From UBA4615 sp044368415 (GTDB lineage Bacteria > Pseudomonadota > Gammaproteobacteria > Burkholderiales > Burkholderiaceae_E), in contig JBIPLJ010000014.1 of NCBI GenBank assembly GCA_044368415.1, positions 1-64,000 on the forward strand: a stretch of 64,000 nucleotides of DNA, written 5' to 3'. The notes beneath the pieces were generated by a model, which saw only the letters and a program-made list of their open reading frames with translations, ran no database searches and had not been told where the DNA came from. Each line of letters opens with the position of its first letter. Within the stretch, counting starts at the first letter, position 1. This document shows, piece by piece, positions 7,825-16,056 of this stretch. The position numbers were made by a program, and so were the translations under genes.

Positions 7825-10641
7825 GTGAACGCACGCCTCGCGCCCCGCCGCACCCCGAAGGCCTCGACGCCCGCGGCCCCCTCCGACCGTGACCCGCTGA
7901 TCCGCGACATCCGGCTGCTGGGCCGCATCCTCGGCGAGACGATCCGCGAGCAGGAAGGCCGGGACGCCTACGAGTTGGTCGAAAAAGTCCGCCAGCTCTC
8001 GGTGGCCGGCCGCCTCAAGCAGGACAAGCCTGCAACCGCCGCCTTGTGCCGCCTGCTCAAGAGCCTCACCACCGACCAGACCGTGTCGGTGATCCGCGCC
8101 TTCTCCTATTTCTCGCATCTGGCCAACATCGCCGAGGACCGGCATGCCGTGCGCCGGCGCGAAGACCTGGCACGCGCGGGCACGTTGCAGGAGGGCTCGC
8201 TCGCCCTGACTTTCGACCGACTGGCGGCCAAGGACGTGCGCGCAGCCGACATCGTGGAGACGCTGCGCCATGCGTACATCTCGCCGGTGCTCACCGCGCA
8301 TCCGACCGAGGTGCAGCGCAAGAGCCTGCTGGATGCCGAGCGCGCGATCGCGGAGCTGGTGGCCGAGCGCGACGTGCTGGCGATGCCGCGCGACCTGGCG
8401 CACAACGAGGCGTCGCTGCGCGCCCGCGTCACGCAACTCTGGCAGACCCGGATGCTGCGCTACACGAAGCTCACGGTGGCCGACGAGATCGAGAACGCGC
8501 TGTCGTACTACCGCTCGACCTTCCTGCCGCAGATCCCGCAGATGTACGCGGAGATCGAGGAGGCGCTGCCGGGGCATGAGATCGCGAGCTTCTTCCGGAT
8601 GGGCAACTGGATCGGCGGCGACCGCGACGGCAATCCGAACGTGACGGCGGCAACGCTGGACATGGCGCTCGCGCGCCAGGCCGAGACGGTATTGCGCTTC
8701 TACCTGACGGAGGTGCACGCGCTGGGCGCGGAGCTGTCGCTGTCGACGCTGCTGGTGCGGATCACGCCCGAGATGCAGCAGCTCGCCGAACGCTCTGCCG
8801 ACCCGAACGAGCACCGCTCGGACGAGCCCTACCGACGCGCGCTGGTGGGCCTCTACGCACGCTTGGCGGGCACGCTGCACGCGCTGACAGGCACCGAGGC
8901 GCTGCGTCACGCGGTGGCACCGCAGGCGCCCTACTCGAACGCGGACGAGTTCCTCGCCGACCTGCGCACGATCGAGGACTCGCTGTCCAAGCACCACGGC
9001 CGCGCGCTGATCGCCGGGCGCCTCGCGCCGCTGATCCGCGCGGTGCAGGTCTTCGGCTTTCACCTGGCCACGGTGGACCTGCGCCAGTCCTCGGACAAGC
9101 ACGAGGCGGTGGTGGCGGAGTTGCTGCAGGTGGCGCGCATCGAACCCGACTACTCGGCGCTGCCCGAGGCCGAGCGACGCACGCTGCTGCTGGGGCTGCT
9201 GAATGACGCACGCGGGCTGCGGGTGCGCGGCCACGCCTACTCGGACCATGCGCGCTCGGAGCTCGCGATCTTCGACCTCGCGCTGGTGCAGCTCGCACGC
9301 TTCGGCCGGCAGTCGATCCGCCACTACATCATCTCGCACACCGAAGACGTGAGCGACCTGCTGGAGGTGCTGCTGCTGCAGAAGGAGGCGGGTCTCCTGC
9401 GCGGCACGCTGGACGACGGCGCGGTGGCGGACCTGATCGTCTCGCCGCTCTTCGAGACGATCGGCGACCTGCGCAACGCGGCGCCCATCATGCGCGCCTA
9501 CTACGCGCTGCCGGGGGTGCTGGCGATGATCGTCCGCTCGGGAGCCGAGCAGGACGTGATGCTGGGCTACAGCGACAGCAACAAGGACGGCGGCTTCTTC
9601 ACGTCGAACTGGGAGTTGTACCGGGCCGAAGTCGCGCTGCTGGCGTTCTTCGGGCCCAATCGTCCCTCAGGTGCGTCGCACGGTGTGACGCTGCGGCTCT
9701 TCCACGGCCGGGGTGGCACGGTGGGCCGCGGCGGCGGTCCGAGCTACCACGCGATCCTCGCGCAGCCCCCGGGCACGGTGAACGGGCAGATCCGCCTGAC
9801 CGAGCAGGGCGAGGTGATCTCGTCGAAGTACGCGAACCCGGCCAACGGCCGGCAGAACCTCGAGACGCTGGTGGCGGCGACACTCGAGGCGACGCTGCTG
9901 CATCCGACCAAGCCCGCGCCGCGCGCCTTCCTCGAGGCAGCGCAGGCGCTGTCCGAGGCGAGCATGGCGGCCTACCGCAAGCTGGTCTACGAGACGCCGG
10001 GCTTCACCGACTTTTTCTTCGAGCTCACGCCGATCCGCGAGATCGCCGAGCTCAACATCGGCTCGCGGCCGGCCTCGCGCAAGGCCACACGGGCGATCGA
10101 GGACCTGCGTGCCATCCCCTGGGGCTTCTCCTGGGGCCAGTGTCGGATCGCGCTGCCGGGCTGGTGCGGCTTCGGCACGGCGGTGCGGCAGTACCTGGAT
10201 GCGGACCCGGCGCAGCACGACGCGCGGCTCGCGCTGCTGCGCCGGATGATGAAAGACTGGCCGTTCTTCCGGACGCTGATGTCGAACCTGGACATGGTGC
10301 TGGCCAAAACGGACCTGGGCATCGCGTCGCGCTACCTCGAGCTGGTGGGCGACCGAAAGCTCGCCAAGAAAGTGTTCGCGGCGATCGTCACCGAGTACGA
10401 GGCGGCCAACGACGCGCTGGCCCGCGTGAGCGGCGAGCCGCGGCGCCTCGCCTCGAACCCGGGGCTGGCGCGCGCGATCGAGCACCGCTTCCCCTACCTG
10501 GATCCGCTGAACCACCTGCAGGTGGAGCTGATGCGGCGCTACCGGCAGCGGCCGGCGGGCGAGCCAGTGAACCCGCGCGTGCAGCGCGGCATCCACCTGT
10601 CGATCAACGGCGTGGCCGCGGGCCTGCGCAACACCGGCTGA
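7825..10641 (+). CDS. ppc: Phosphoenolpyruvate carboxylase
   Basis: The enzyme makes oxaloacetate from phosphoenolpyruvate and bicarbonate, replenishing the TCA cycle. The 938-aa length is standard for bacterial enzymes. Diagnostic motifs are intact: TAHPTEVQRKS with the catalytic His near residue 156, GNWIGGDRDGNPN near 260, GYSDSNKDGGFF near 580, FHGRGGTVGRGGGP near 626 and the C-terminal LSINGVAAGLRNTG that reaches into the active site. The start is a GTG at 7825; no in-frame ATG fits better. The pfk gene begins 10 nt after its stop, so both probably share a transcript, linking upper glycolysis to anaplerosis. Confidence 0.97.
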   Translation: MNARLAPRRTPKASTPAAPSDRDPLIRDIRLLGRILGETIREQEGRDAYELVEKVRQLSVAGRLKQDKPATAALCRLLKSLTTDQTVSVIRAFSYFSHLANIAEDRHAVRRREDLARAGTLQEGSLALTFDRLAAKDVRAADIVETLRHAYISPVLTAHPTEVQRKSLLDAERAIAELVAERDVLAMPRDLAHNEASLRARVTQLWQTRMLRYTKLTVADEIENALSYYRSTFLPQIPQMYAEIEEALPGHEIASFFRMGNWIGGDRDGNPNVTAATLDMALARQAETVLRFYLTEVHALGAELSLSTLLVRITPEMQQLAERSADPNEHRSDEPYRRALVGLYARLAGTLHALTGTEALRHAVAPQAPYSNADEFLADLRTIEDSLSKHHGRALIAGRLAPLIRAVQVFGFHLATVDLRQSSDKHEAVVAELLQVARIEPDYSALPEAERRTLLLGLLNDARGLRVRGHAYSDHARSELAIFDLALVQLARFGRQSIRHYIISHTEDVSDLLEVLLLQKEAGLLRGTLDDGAVADLIVSPLFETIGDLRNAAPIMRAYYALPGVLAMIVRSGAEQDVMLGYSDSNKDGGFFTSNWELYRAEVALLAFFGPNRPSGASHGVTLRLFHGRGGTVGRGGGPSYHAILAQPPGTVNGQIRLTEQGEVISSKYANPANGRQNLETLVAATLEATLLHPTKPAPRAFLEAAQALSEASMAAYRKLVYETPGFTDFFFELTPIREIAELNIGSRPASRKATRAIEDLRAIPWGFSWGQCRIALPGWCGFGTAVRQYLDADPAQHDARLALLRRMMKDWPFFRTLMSNLDMVLAKTDLGIASRYLELVGDRKLAKKVFAAIVTEYEAANDALARVSGEPRRLASNPGLARAIEHRFPYLDPLNHLQVELMRRYRQRPAGEPVNPRVQRGIHLSINGVAAGLRNTG

Positions 10642-10651
10642 CCCAACCCTC

Positions 10652-12016
10652 ATGAGCGCCTCCGCCGACGACGGCGCCGAAGCCCTGCTCGGCGCCCCCC
10701 TCACCCCGCGCGACCTCGCGATCAAGGACCTCGGGCGCGCGCTGCTGCCCTCGCCGGTGGCCCGCCACCTCGGCGACTCGGCGCTGCGCTACGTGGGCGC
10801 GGCCGACAAGGTGCTGCTCGACGACGCGGTCTCGGCGGTCCGCAGCGGCCCCGACGCGGGCGAGCGGCCGGCCTTCGAGCTGGCCGGCCCGCGCGACCGG
10901 ATCTTCTTCGACCCGCGCACGGTGCGCGTGGGCATCGTCACCTGCGGCGGCCTGTGCCCAGGCCTGAACAATGTCGTGCGCGGGCTGGTGCTGGAGCTGT
11001 CTTACGGCTACGGGGTGCGGCACATCCTCGGCTTTCGCTTCGGCTATGAAGGGCTGATCGCCCGTCACGGTCACGTGCCGGTGCCGCTTACGCCGGAGGT
11101 GGTTGCTCACATCCATCACGACGGCGGGACGATGCTCGGCTCGTCTCGGGGCGAGCAGGACACCGGCGAGGTGGTCGACAACCTCGAGGCCAATGGCATC
11201 GGCATCCTGTTTGTGGTCGGCGGCGACGGCACACTACGCGGCGCGCTGAAGGTGGCGGCGGAGGTCGAGCGGCGCGGCGCGAAGATCGCGGTGGTCGGCA
11301 TCCCGAAGACCATCGACAACGACATTCCGTTCATCGACCGCAGCTTCGGCTTTGTGAGCGCCTATTCCGCCGCGGTGGATGTGATCCGCAGCGCGCGGGT
11401 CGAGGCGACGGGTGCGAAGGACGGCATCGGGCTGGTCAAGCTGATGGGACGGCACTCGGGCTTCCTTGCCTGCCAGGCGGCGCTGGCCTCGACCGAGGTG
11501 GATCTGGTGATGATCCCTGAGGTGCCGGTGTCGCTCGCCGATGCGTCGACGGTGTACACGCACCTGTCGAAGATCCTGGACCGCAAGGGGCATGCGGTGA
11601 TCGTGGTGGCCGAGGGCGCGGCTCAGGAGCAGATCGCATCGCCCGTGTCCGGGGCCGCGACGGACAAGAGCGGCAACGCCCGGCTCAAGGACATCGGCAC
11701 CTTCCTGCGCGACCGGCTGGGCGAGCACTTCGCCGCCCGCGGGCGCGAGGTGACGGTCAAGTACATCGACCCGAGCTACGCCATCCGCAGCGTGCCGGCG
11801 TGTCCGTCGGACAGCATCTACTGCTGGAACATGGCACGCAACGCGGTGCATGCGGCGATGGCGGGCAACACCGAGACGATCATCGGGCGTTGGCATGGGC
11901 GCTTCGTGCACGTGCCGATGCAGTTGGCCACCCGCGGGCGCAGGCAGGTGGATCCGTCAGGGGATCTGTGGTCGTCGGTGATCGAGTCGACCGGGCAGCC
12001 GAGGGTGTTCGCCTGA
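10652..12016 (+). CDS. 6-phosphofructokinase, plant/TP0108-like ATP type
   Basis: The 454-aa protein phosphorylates fructose 6-phosphate. Motifs: TCGGLCPGLNNV (phosphate-binding N-terminus), GGDGTLRGA near residue 190, PKTIDNDIPF near 218, MGRHSGF near 265. GGDGT (Gly where PPi-dependent enzymes carry Asp) with PKTIDND is the combination typical of the long plant-like and TP0108-like ATP-dependent clade, so ATP is the likelier phosphoryl donor, by inference only. It sits 10 nt behind ppc. Many betaproteobacteria lack a classical PfkA, so this enzyme decides whether an Embden-Meyerhof route can run. Confidence 0.9.
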   Translation: MSASADDGAEALLGAPLTPRDLAIKDLGRALLPSPVARHLGDSALRYVGAADKVLLDDAVSAVRSGPDAGERPAFELAGPRDRIFFDPRTVRVGIVTCGGLCPGLNNVVRGLVLELSYGYGVRHILGFRFGYEGLIARHGHVPVPLTPEVVAHIHHDGGTMLGSSRGEQDTGEVVDNLEANGIGILFVVGGDGTLRGALKVAAEVERRGAKIAVVGIPKTIDNDIPFIDRSFGFVSAYSAAVDVIRSARVEATGAKDGIGLVKLMGRHSGFLACQAALASTEVDLVMIPEVPVSLADASTVYTHLSKILDRKGHAVIVVAEGAAQEQIASPVSGAATDKSGNARLKDIGTFLRDRLGEHFAARGREVTVKYIDPSYAIRSVPACPSDSIYCWNMARNAVHAAMAGNTETIIGRWHGRFVHVPMQLATRGRRQVDPSGDLWSSVIESTGQPRVFA

Positions 12017-12054
12017 CGCCGAGGTCCGGCGGCCGACTGCGCTGAACGGACCGC

Positions 12055-12990
12055 CTACGGCGCCTGTGTGGCCCGCAGGAAGCCGCGCAGGGCCTCCAGC
12101 CCCAGCTCGGCCCGCTCTTCCTGCGGCACGTGCCCGACACCGGGCAGCGCGGACAGGCGGGCGTTCGGAAGGGCGCCGAGGTAGTCAGCAGAGTTGGCGA
12201 ACGGGATCATCGCGTCCTGCTGGCCCCAGATCAGCAGCGTCGGCGCCTGGATGCCGCGCAACTGCGGGACCGGGTCGGTGAGGACGGTTTGCCGCATGCG
12301 CGCGAGCATGGCCTGGCGGGCGCCCGGTGCGAGCATCATCTCGTGATAGCGCGTGGCCAGTGCCGGGGTCATCACGGTGGGGTCGGCGTAGGCCGGCTCC
12401 AGGCTCATCATCAGCAGCGACTTCGGCAGCACGTAGCGCATCAGGGCGAGCGAGGCCGGGACATCGGCCGCGCGGCCGTACTCGAACCCGGGGCTCGCAA
12501 AACCGTCCGGGGCGACGAGCACCAGGCGATCGACGCGTTGTGGGTGGCGGGCCGCGAAAGTCCACGCCAGGCGGCCGCCGATCGAATGCCCGGCGATGCC
12601 GGCCTTCGCCAGCCCCAGGCTGTCCATCACCGCCACGATCAGCTGCAGGCTGCGTTCATCGGTGTAGTCGCCCGTCGGGTCCGGATCGCTCAGGCCGTTG
12701 CCGGGCAGGTCGAATCGCACGACGCGGTACGTCGACTCGAGCACCGTGGCCCACGCCTCCCAGGTGTGCAAGCTAGAGCCGAAGCCGTGGAAAAACAGGA
12801 TGGCCGGTGCATCGCGCGGCCCGGTATCGCGCAGGTGGAGCCGCCAGGGGCCCACCTGCCTGAGGTCGCCCGGCTCGCGCAGGTAGACGGCTTCGAGCGC
12901 AGCGCGGTCGCGATCGGGTGTCCAGAGCCAGACCGCCAGGGCCAGGAGTGCGAGCAGGGCGATGCCGCCCGCCAGTGCGAGGATCTTCAC
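12055..12990 (-). CDS. Membrane-anchored alpha/beta hydrolase
   Basis: The 311-aa protein starts with an uncleaved-looking signal anchor (residues 5-24) and continues as a classical alpha/beta hydrolase: oxyanion region FFHGFGSSLHTWE, RFDLPGNGLSDP, nucleophile elbow GHSIGG (~residue 146), acid-loop region LIWGQQDAMIP and catalytic His in GVGHVPQEER. Substrate unknown; esterase or C-C hydrolase chemistry is usual for this family. It lies 48 nt downstream of the LPOR gene in the same direction and may be co-transcribed with it. Whether it acts on a chlorophyll ester or is an unrelated neighbour cannot be judged from sequence. Confidence 0.8.
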   Translation of the reverse strand: MKILALAGGIALLALLALAVWLWTPDRDRAALEAVYLREPGDLRQVGPWRLHLRDTGPRDAPAILFFHGFGSSLHTWEAWATVLESTYRVVRFDLPGNGLSDPDPTGDYTDERSLQLIVAVMDSLGLAKAGIAGHSIGGRLAWTFAARHPQRVDRLVLVAPDGFASPGFEYGRAADVPASLALMRYVLPKSLLMMSLEPAYADPTVMTPALATRYHEMMLAPGARQAMLARMRQTVLTDPVPQLRGIQAPTLLIWGQQDAMIPFANSADYLGALPNARLSALPGVGHVPQEERAELGLEALRGFLRATQAP

Positions 12991-13038
12991 GGTTCTGCCT
13001 GATCGGATGCTTAGGAGTTCACGCCGTGCGCCCGGCCC

Positions 13039-14031
13039 TCAGGCCAGCCCGACGAGGCGTTCGCTGCAGGTCCAGAGGCGCTCGGCGCGCGCGACGTCGT
13101 TGGCCTTGGAGGACAGCGGCTGCGAGAACGGTGCGCGGCCGGGCTTCTGTCGATTGCCCCAGCTCCAGTGCACCCCGGACTGCGCGAACGCCTCGTCCGC
13201 CACCACCTGGGCGACCCGTTCGCCGGCGAGTGCCTGGGTCACGTAGCCCTTGGTGATGTGCTTCTGGAACCAGGGAAAGATCCGCTGGAAGGCCGCAGGC
13301 GTGTGGCGGAACAGCGCGGTGTCGGCCACGCAGCCCGGATAGAGGGTGCTGAACACGATCCCGGTGTCGGCATGATGGCGCCGATGGAGCTCGCGGCTGA
13401 CGATCATGTTGCACAGCTTGCTGTCCTTGTAGGCCTTGCCGGCCTTGAACGGCTTGCCGTCGATCATCGCCACCGGTTCGAGGAATCCGGCTTCGAGTCC
13501 CTGCAGGTCCCCGAGGTCGGCCGGTGCCGGGATGGGCACCTTGCCGCCGAACTCTTCCGAGTTGGCCGTCACCGTGCCCAGGGTCACGAGCCGTGCGCCG
13601 CGCCCGGGCCGGACCTGCGCGCGGGCCTGCAGTTCGGGCAGCAGCAGGCGGCTCAGAAGGAAGTGCCCGAGGTGGTTGGTGGCCACGCTGATCTCGTAGC
13701 CTTCGGGCGAGCGTTGCGGTGCCTCGAGCCGGGGCAAGTAGACGGCGGCGTTGTTCACCAGTGCATCGAGCGGGCGGTGCAGCGCGCGGAAGGCGTCGAC
13801 GAAACGCCTGACGCTCGCCTGGGAACCGAGGTCGATGGCCAGCAGCGCATGGCGATCGGCCGGAATGCCGAGTGCGCGGGCGGCCTGCGCGGCCTTCACC
13901 AGGTCTCGACATGCCAGCACGACGAACCAGCCGCGTCGGGCCAGCGCATCCGCTGCGTGAAGGCCGACGCCCGACGAGGCACCGGTGACGATGACGGTTG
14001 GCGCAGAGGCTGAGTCGAAGAGGGGCTCCAT
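13039..14031 (-). CDS. por: Light-dependent protochlorophyllide oxidoreductase (LPOR)
   Basis: This SDR enzyme would reduce the C17-C18 bond of protochlorophyllide using NADPH and light. Evidence: Rossmann motif TGASSGVGLHAADAL, NNAAVYLP, the catalytic YxxxK as KAYKDSKLCNM (Tyr near residue 200), the LPOR insertion before it (EEFGGKVPIPAPADLGDLQG to MIDGKPFKAGKAYKDSK), the conserved Cys in LYPGCVADTALFR near 232, and the LPOR C-terminus FPWFQKHITKGYVTQALAGE, SGVHWSWGNRQ, CSERLVGLA. Ordinary SDRs lack these. I start it at ATG 14031; a GTG at 14064 adds 11 residues. It is divergent from bchC. LPOR is classical in cyanobacteria and plants and reported in some aerobic anoxygenic phototrophic proteobacteria, so transfer is probable. 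Confidence 0.88.
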   Translation of the reverse strand: MEPLFDSASAPTVIVTGASSGVGLHAADALARRGWFVVLACRDLVKAAQAARALGIPADRHALLAIDLGSQASVRRFVDAFRALHRPLDALVNNAAVYLPRLEAPQRSPEGYEISVATNHLGHFLLSRLLLPELQARAQVRPGRGARLVTLGTVTANSEEFGGKVPIPAPADLGDLQGLEAGFLEPVAMIDGKPFKAGKAYKDSKLCNMIVSRELHRRHHADTGIVFSTLYPGCVADTALFRHTPAAFQRIFPWFQKHITKGYVTQALAGERVAQVVADEAFAQSGVHWSWGNRQKPGRAPFSQPLSSKANDVARAERLWTCSERLVGLA

Positions 14032-14072
14032 TGCGGTAGTCTCGCACGGCGTGGCGGCCGTCACGGCCGACG

Positions 14073-14135
14073 CCCCCGGTCTTCACCCCCGGTCTTCACC
14101 CCCGTCTTCATCCTCCGTCTCCACCTTCGTCTCCA
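14073..14135. repeat. Five tandem 12-13-bp repeats between LPOR and bchC
   Basis: CCCCCGGTCTTCA occurs twice perfectly (14073-14085, 14086-14098), followed by a 12-bp copy (14099-14110) and two diverged copies ending CGTCTCCA (14111-14135). The array fills more than half of the 120-bp divergent promoter region and ends 16 bp before the bchC ATG. No TGT-N12-ACA (PpsR/CrtJ) site is present. Such an array could alter promoter spacing when its copy number changes. Confidence 0.75.
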
Positions 14136-14151
14136 CCGTTGCGGACCTCGC

Positions 14152-15102
14152 ATGACCCACGCTCACGCCATCGTGTTCGACGCACCGCAATCCCTGTCGG
14201 TACGTGAACTGGAACTCAAACCGTTCGAAGCCTCGGACCTGGAGGTCGAGGTCAGTTTCAGCGGCATCAGCACCGGTACCGAACGGCTGCTGTGGGACGG
14301 CACCATGCCGCCGTTTCCAGGCTTGGGCTATCCGCTGGTCCCGGGTTACGAGACCGTCGGCACGGTGCTGCGGGCGGGCGAGAGCGCCTCGGTACAGGTG
14401 GGCAGCCATGTCTTCATCCCCGGGTCCTACGCCTTCGTCGGCGTGCGCAACCTCTTCGGCGGTGCCGGCTCGCGACTGATCGTTCCGCACGATCGCATGG
14501 TGCAGGTGGCCCCGGAGCTCGGGCCCCGATCGGTCCTGCTGGCACTGGCCGCCACGTGCTACCACACCGTGGCGCTCGGAGGGGTGCGCGAGCCGCTCGT
14601 TGCCCCCGATCTGATCGTCGGCCATGGCGTGATGGGGCGGCTCCTCGCCCGGATCACCCTGGCGCTCGGCATGCCTGCCCCCACGGTCTGGGAGACCCAG
14701 CCGGCGCGGCGCACCGGCGGCACGGGCTACCCGGTCGTCGCACCCGAGGACGATGTGCGCAAGGACTACCGCGCGATCTACGACGTGAGCGGCGATGCCA
14801 CCTTGCTCGACACCCTCATCGGGCGCCTGTCCCCGGGCGGCGAGGTGGTGCTGGCCGGGTTCTACAAGCAGGCGCTGAGCTTCGCCTTCGCGCCGGCTTT
14901 CATGCGCGAGGCGCAGATCCGGGTCGCGGCCCAATGGAAGAAACACGACCTGCTGGCGGTGACCGCGCTGGTGGAGTCGGGCGCCCTGTCGCTGGACGGC
15001 CTCATCACACATGCGATGGACCCGGCCCGTGCGCGCGAGGCCTACGAAGTCGCCTTCGGCGATTCTCACTGCCTCAAGATGATGATCGACTGGAAGGCGT
15101 GA
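14152..15102 (+). CDS. bchC: Bacteriochlorophyllide 3-hydroxyethyl dehydrogenase BchC
   Basis: BchC oxidises the C3 hydroxyethyl group to the acetyl group of bacteriochlorophyllide a. The 316-aa product is full length for the family. Visible features: SGISTGTERLLWDGTMPPFP, GLGYPLVPGYETVG, FGGAGSRLIVPHDR, ALAATCYHT, IVGHGVMGRL (nucleotide-binding loop) and the C-terminal DSHCLKMMIDW, which are characteristic of BchC rather than of generic medium-chain dehydrogenases. It is divergent from the LPOR gene. In photosynthesis clusters bchC is normally followed by bchXYZ; here the next gene is cut after ~20 codons, so this copy is isolated from its usual operon, at least inside this window. Confidence 0.88.
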   Translation: MTHAHAIVFDAPQSLSVRELELKPFEASDLEVEVSFSGISTGTERLLWDGTMPPFPGLGYPLVPGYETVGTVLRAGESASVQVGSHVFIPGSYAFVGVRNLFGGAGSRLIVPHDRMVQVAPELGPRSVLLALAATCYHTVALGGVREPLVAPDLIVGHGVMGRLLARITLALGMPAPTVWETQPARRTGGTGYPVVAPEDDVRKDYRAIYDVSGDATLLDTLIGRLSPGGEVVLAGFYKQALSFAFAPAFMREAQIRVAAQWKKHDLLAVTALVESGALSLDGLITHAMDPARAREAYEVAFGDSHCLKMMIDWKA

Positions 15103-15104
15103 GC

Positions 15105-15160
15105 GTGAGCCGGGTGGGCTTCGTCGGCGCCACGGGGTCGATCGGGCGCGCGGTCGAACG
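15105..15160 (+). pseudogene. Truncated start of a Rossmann-fold gene after bchC
   Basis: Two bases past the bchC stop, a GTG opens a frame reading SRVGFVGATGSIGRAVE, the N-terminal GxxGxxG nucleotide-binding strand-loop of an NAD(P)-dependent epimerase/reductase-type protein. Likeness ends at about 15160, where the 3' end of the convergent zinc-ribbon gene begins. Further codons read proline-rich shadow sequence to a stop at 15263. I infer a gene truncated by rearrangement just downstream of bchC. The family cannot be named from 17 residues. Confidence 0.45.
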
Positions 15161-15168
15161 AACCCGCA

Positions 15169-15834
15169 TCACTCCGGATCGTTCAGTGCCTCCGACACCG
15201 AATGCGCCGACCGGTCCTGCTGCTCCGCCAGATCCATCCCCAGCCGCAGCACCCGCTCGATGACCTCTTGACAGGGCTTGGCCAGCGCCCACCGCGCACA
15301 CCGCAGCGCTCCGTCGAACTCGCCCGCACGACGGAGCAGGTCCACCTCGATGGCGTCACCGATGCCCGCCTCCCGACCCGGCGGCTTGCCCGCCGCGCGC
15401 GCCATCCGCATGGCCGACACAGCCAGCAGCCTGCAGTGCGCGGCGGCCTCGTCGTCCTCCTCGTCGTCGGCCACCCAGGCCGCCGACAGCGTCGACCAGA
15501 ACGCGTCGTCCGGGCGGCCCGCGCCGGCCTGCAGGCGCGCCAGGCACAGGAACTCGCAGGACGTGTCGGGCAGCGCCGGATCGTCGAGCTGCTCGCGATA
15601 GTCCACCTCGATGATGCCGGTCTGCGCACCGGGCAGCAGCGTCGCGAGGTCGCGCGCGCAATAGCCGCAGCCCGGGCAGCGCTGCACCTGATGCACAAGC
15701 GCGCTGCGAGCGATGCCCGGCATCCGCGTGTCGAGGTCGGGGGCGCCGAATGTGTTGGTGCTGCCTGGGATCACGACCTCGGTGGCGTCGCCACAGGCGG
15801 CGCAGCGGACGGTATTGGCGAAGAGCGTGGTCAT
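15169..15834 (-). CDS. Zinc-ribbon protein, DUF2225/CpXC-like
   Basis: I start this 221-aa protein at ATG 15834 (MTTLFANTVRCAACG) because the upstream in-frame extension is Ser/Thr/Pro-rich and unlike the rest. The N-terminus carries two CxxC knuckles, CAACGD and, ~45 residues later, CPGCGYCARDL, which would hold one zinc. The remaining ~150 residues are helical with several short pairs reminiscent of TPR-type helices (FWSTLSAAWVADD, LLAVSAMRMAR, ALRCARWALAK). Length and layout resemble DUF2225 proteins of unknown function. Its 3' end overlaps the relic behind bchC, so it marks one side of the junction. Confidence 0.6.
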   Translation of the reverse strand: MTTLFANTVRCAACGDATEVVIPGSTNTFGAPDLDTRMPGIARSALVHQVQRCPGCGYCARDLATLLPGAQTGIIEVDYREQLDDPALPDTSCEFLCLARLQAGAGRPDDAFWSTLSAAWVADDEEDDEAAAHCRLLAVSAMRMARAAGKPPGREAGIGDAIEVDLLRRAGEFDGALRCARWALAKPCQEVIERVLRLGMDLAEQQDRSAHSVSEALNDPE

Positions 15835-16056
15835 GGGGTCCGGGGTGGATGTCAGCGAGCGCGATGCATTGGGCGAATTGTCGCTTGAAGCGGTGGAGAT
15901 CCGCGGATCGGTCGGCTCTGTTCGATGACTTCGGTCAGGGTTGATCGCCGCCAAGTGGGTGTGTATCGTGTGTATCTCTATGCGCCGACGCCATTTCTCG
16001 AAGGATCGAGCGCACAGGATTGTCCCCACCCAGGCCGAAACCGATTCACACGTGCC
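15835..16056. other. Intergenic region with no HicA gene
   Basis: Between the zinc-ribbon gene and hicB a HicA toxin would be expected. None of the three plus-strand frames shows its GSHxxF motif. A 26-codon frame (RRRHFSKDRAHRI) ends in the CCATGA that overlaps the hicB start, which could be the decayed tail of a former upstream gene. Nothing else is recognisable. Confidence 0.4.

Noticed and set aside
7666..9339. 557-codon minus-strand frame inside ppc
   Set aside because: Overlaps conserved PEP carboxylase motifs on the opposite strand; its sequence is Arg/Gln/His-rich and non-globular.
14031..14152. PpsR/CrtJ operator before bchC
   Set aside because: No TGT-N12-ACA pair occurs in the region.
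15925..16056. HicA toxin gene in front of hicB
   Set aside because: No frame carries the GSHxxF-type motif or a plausible start; codon bias is poor.
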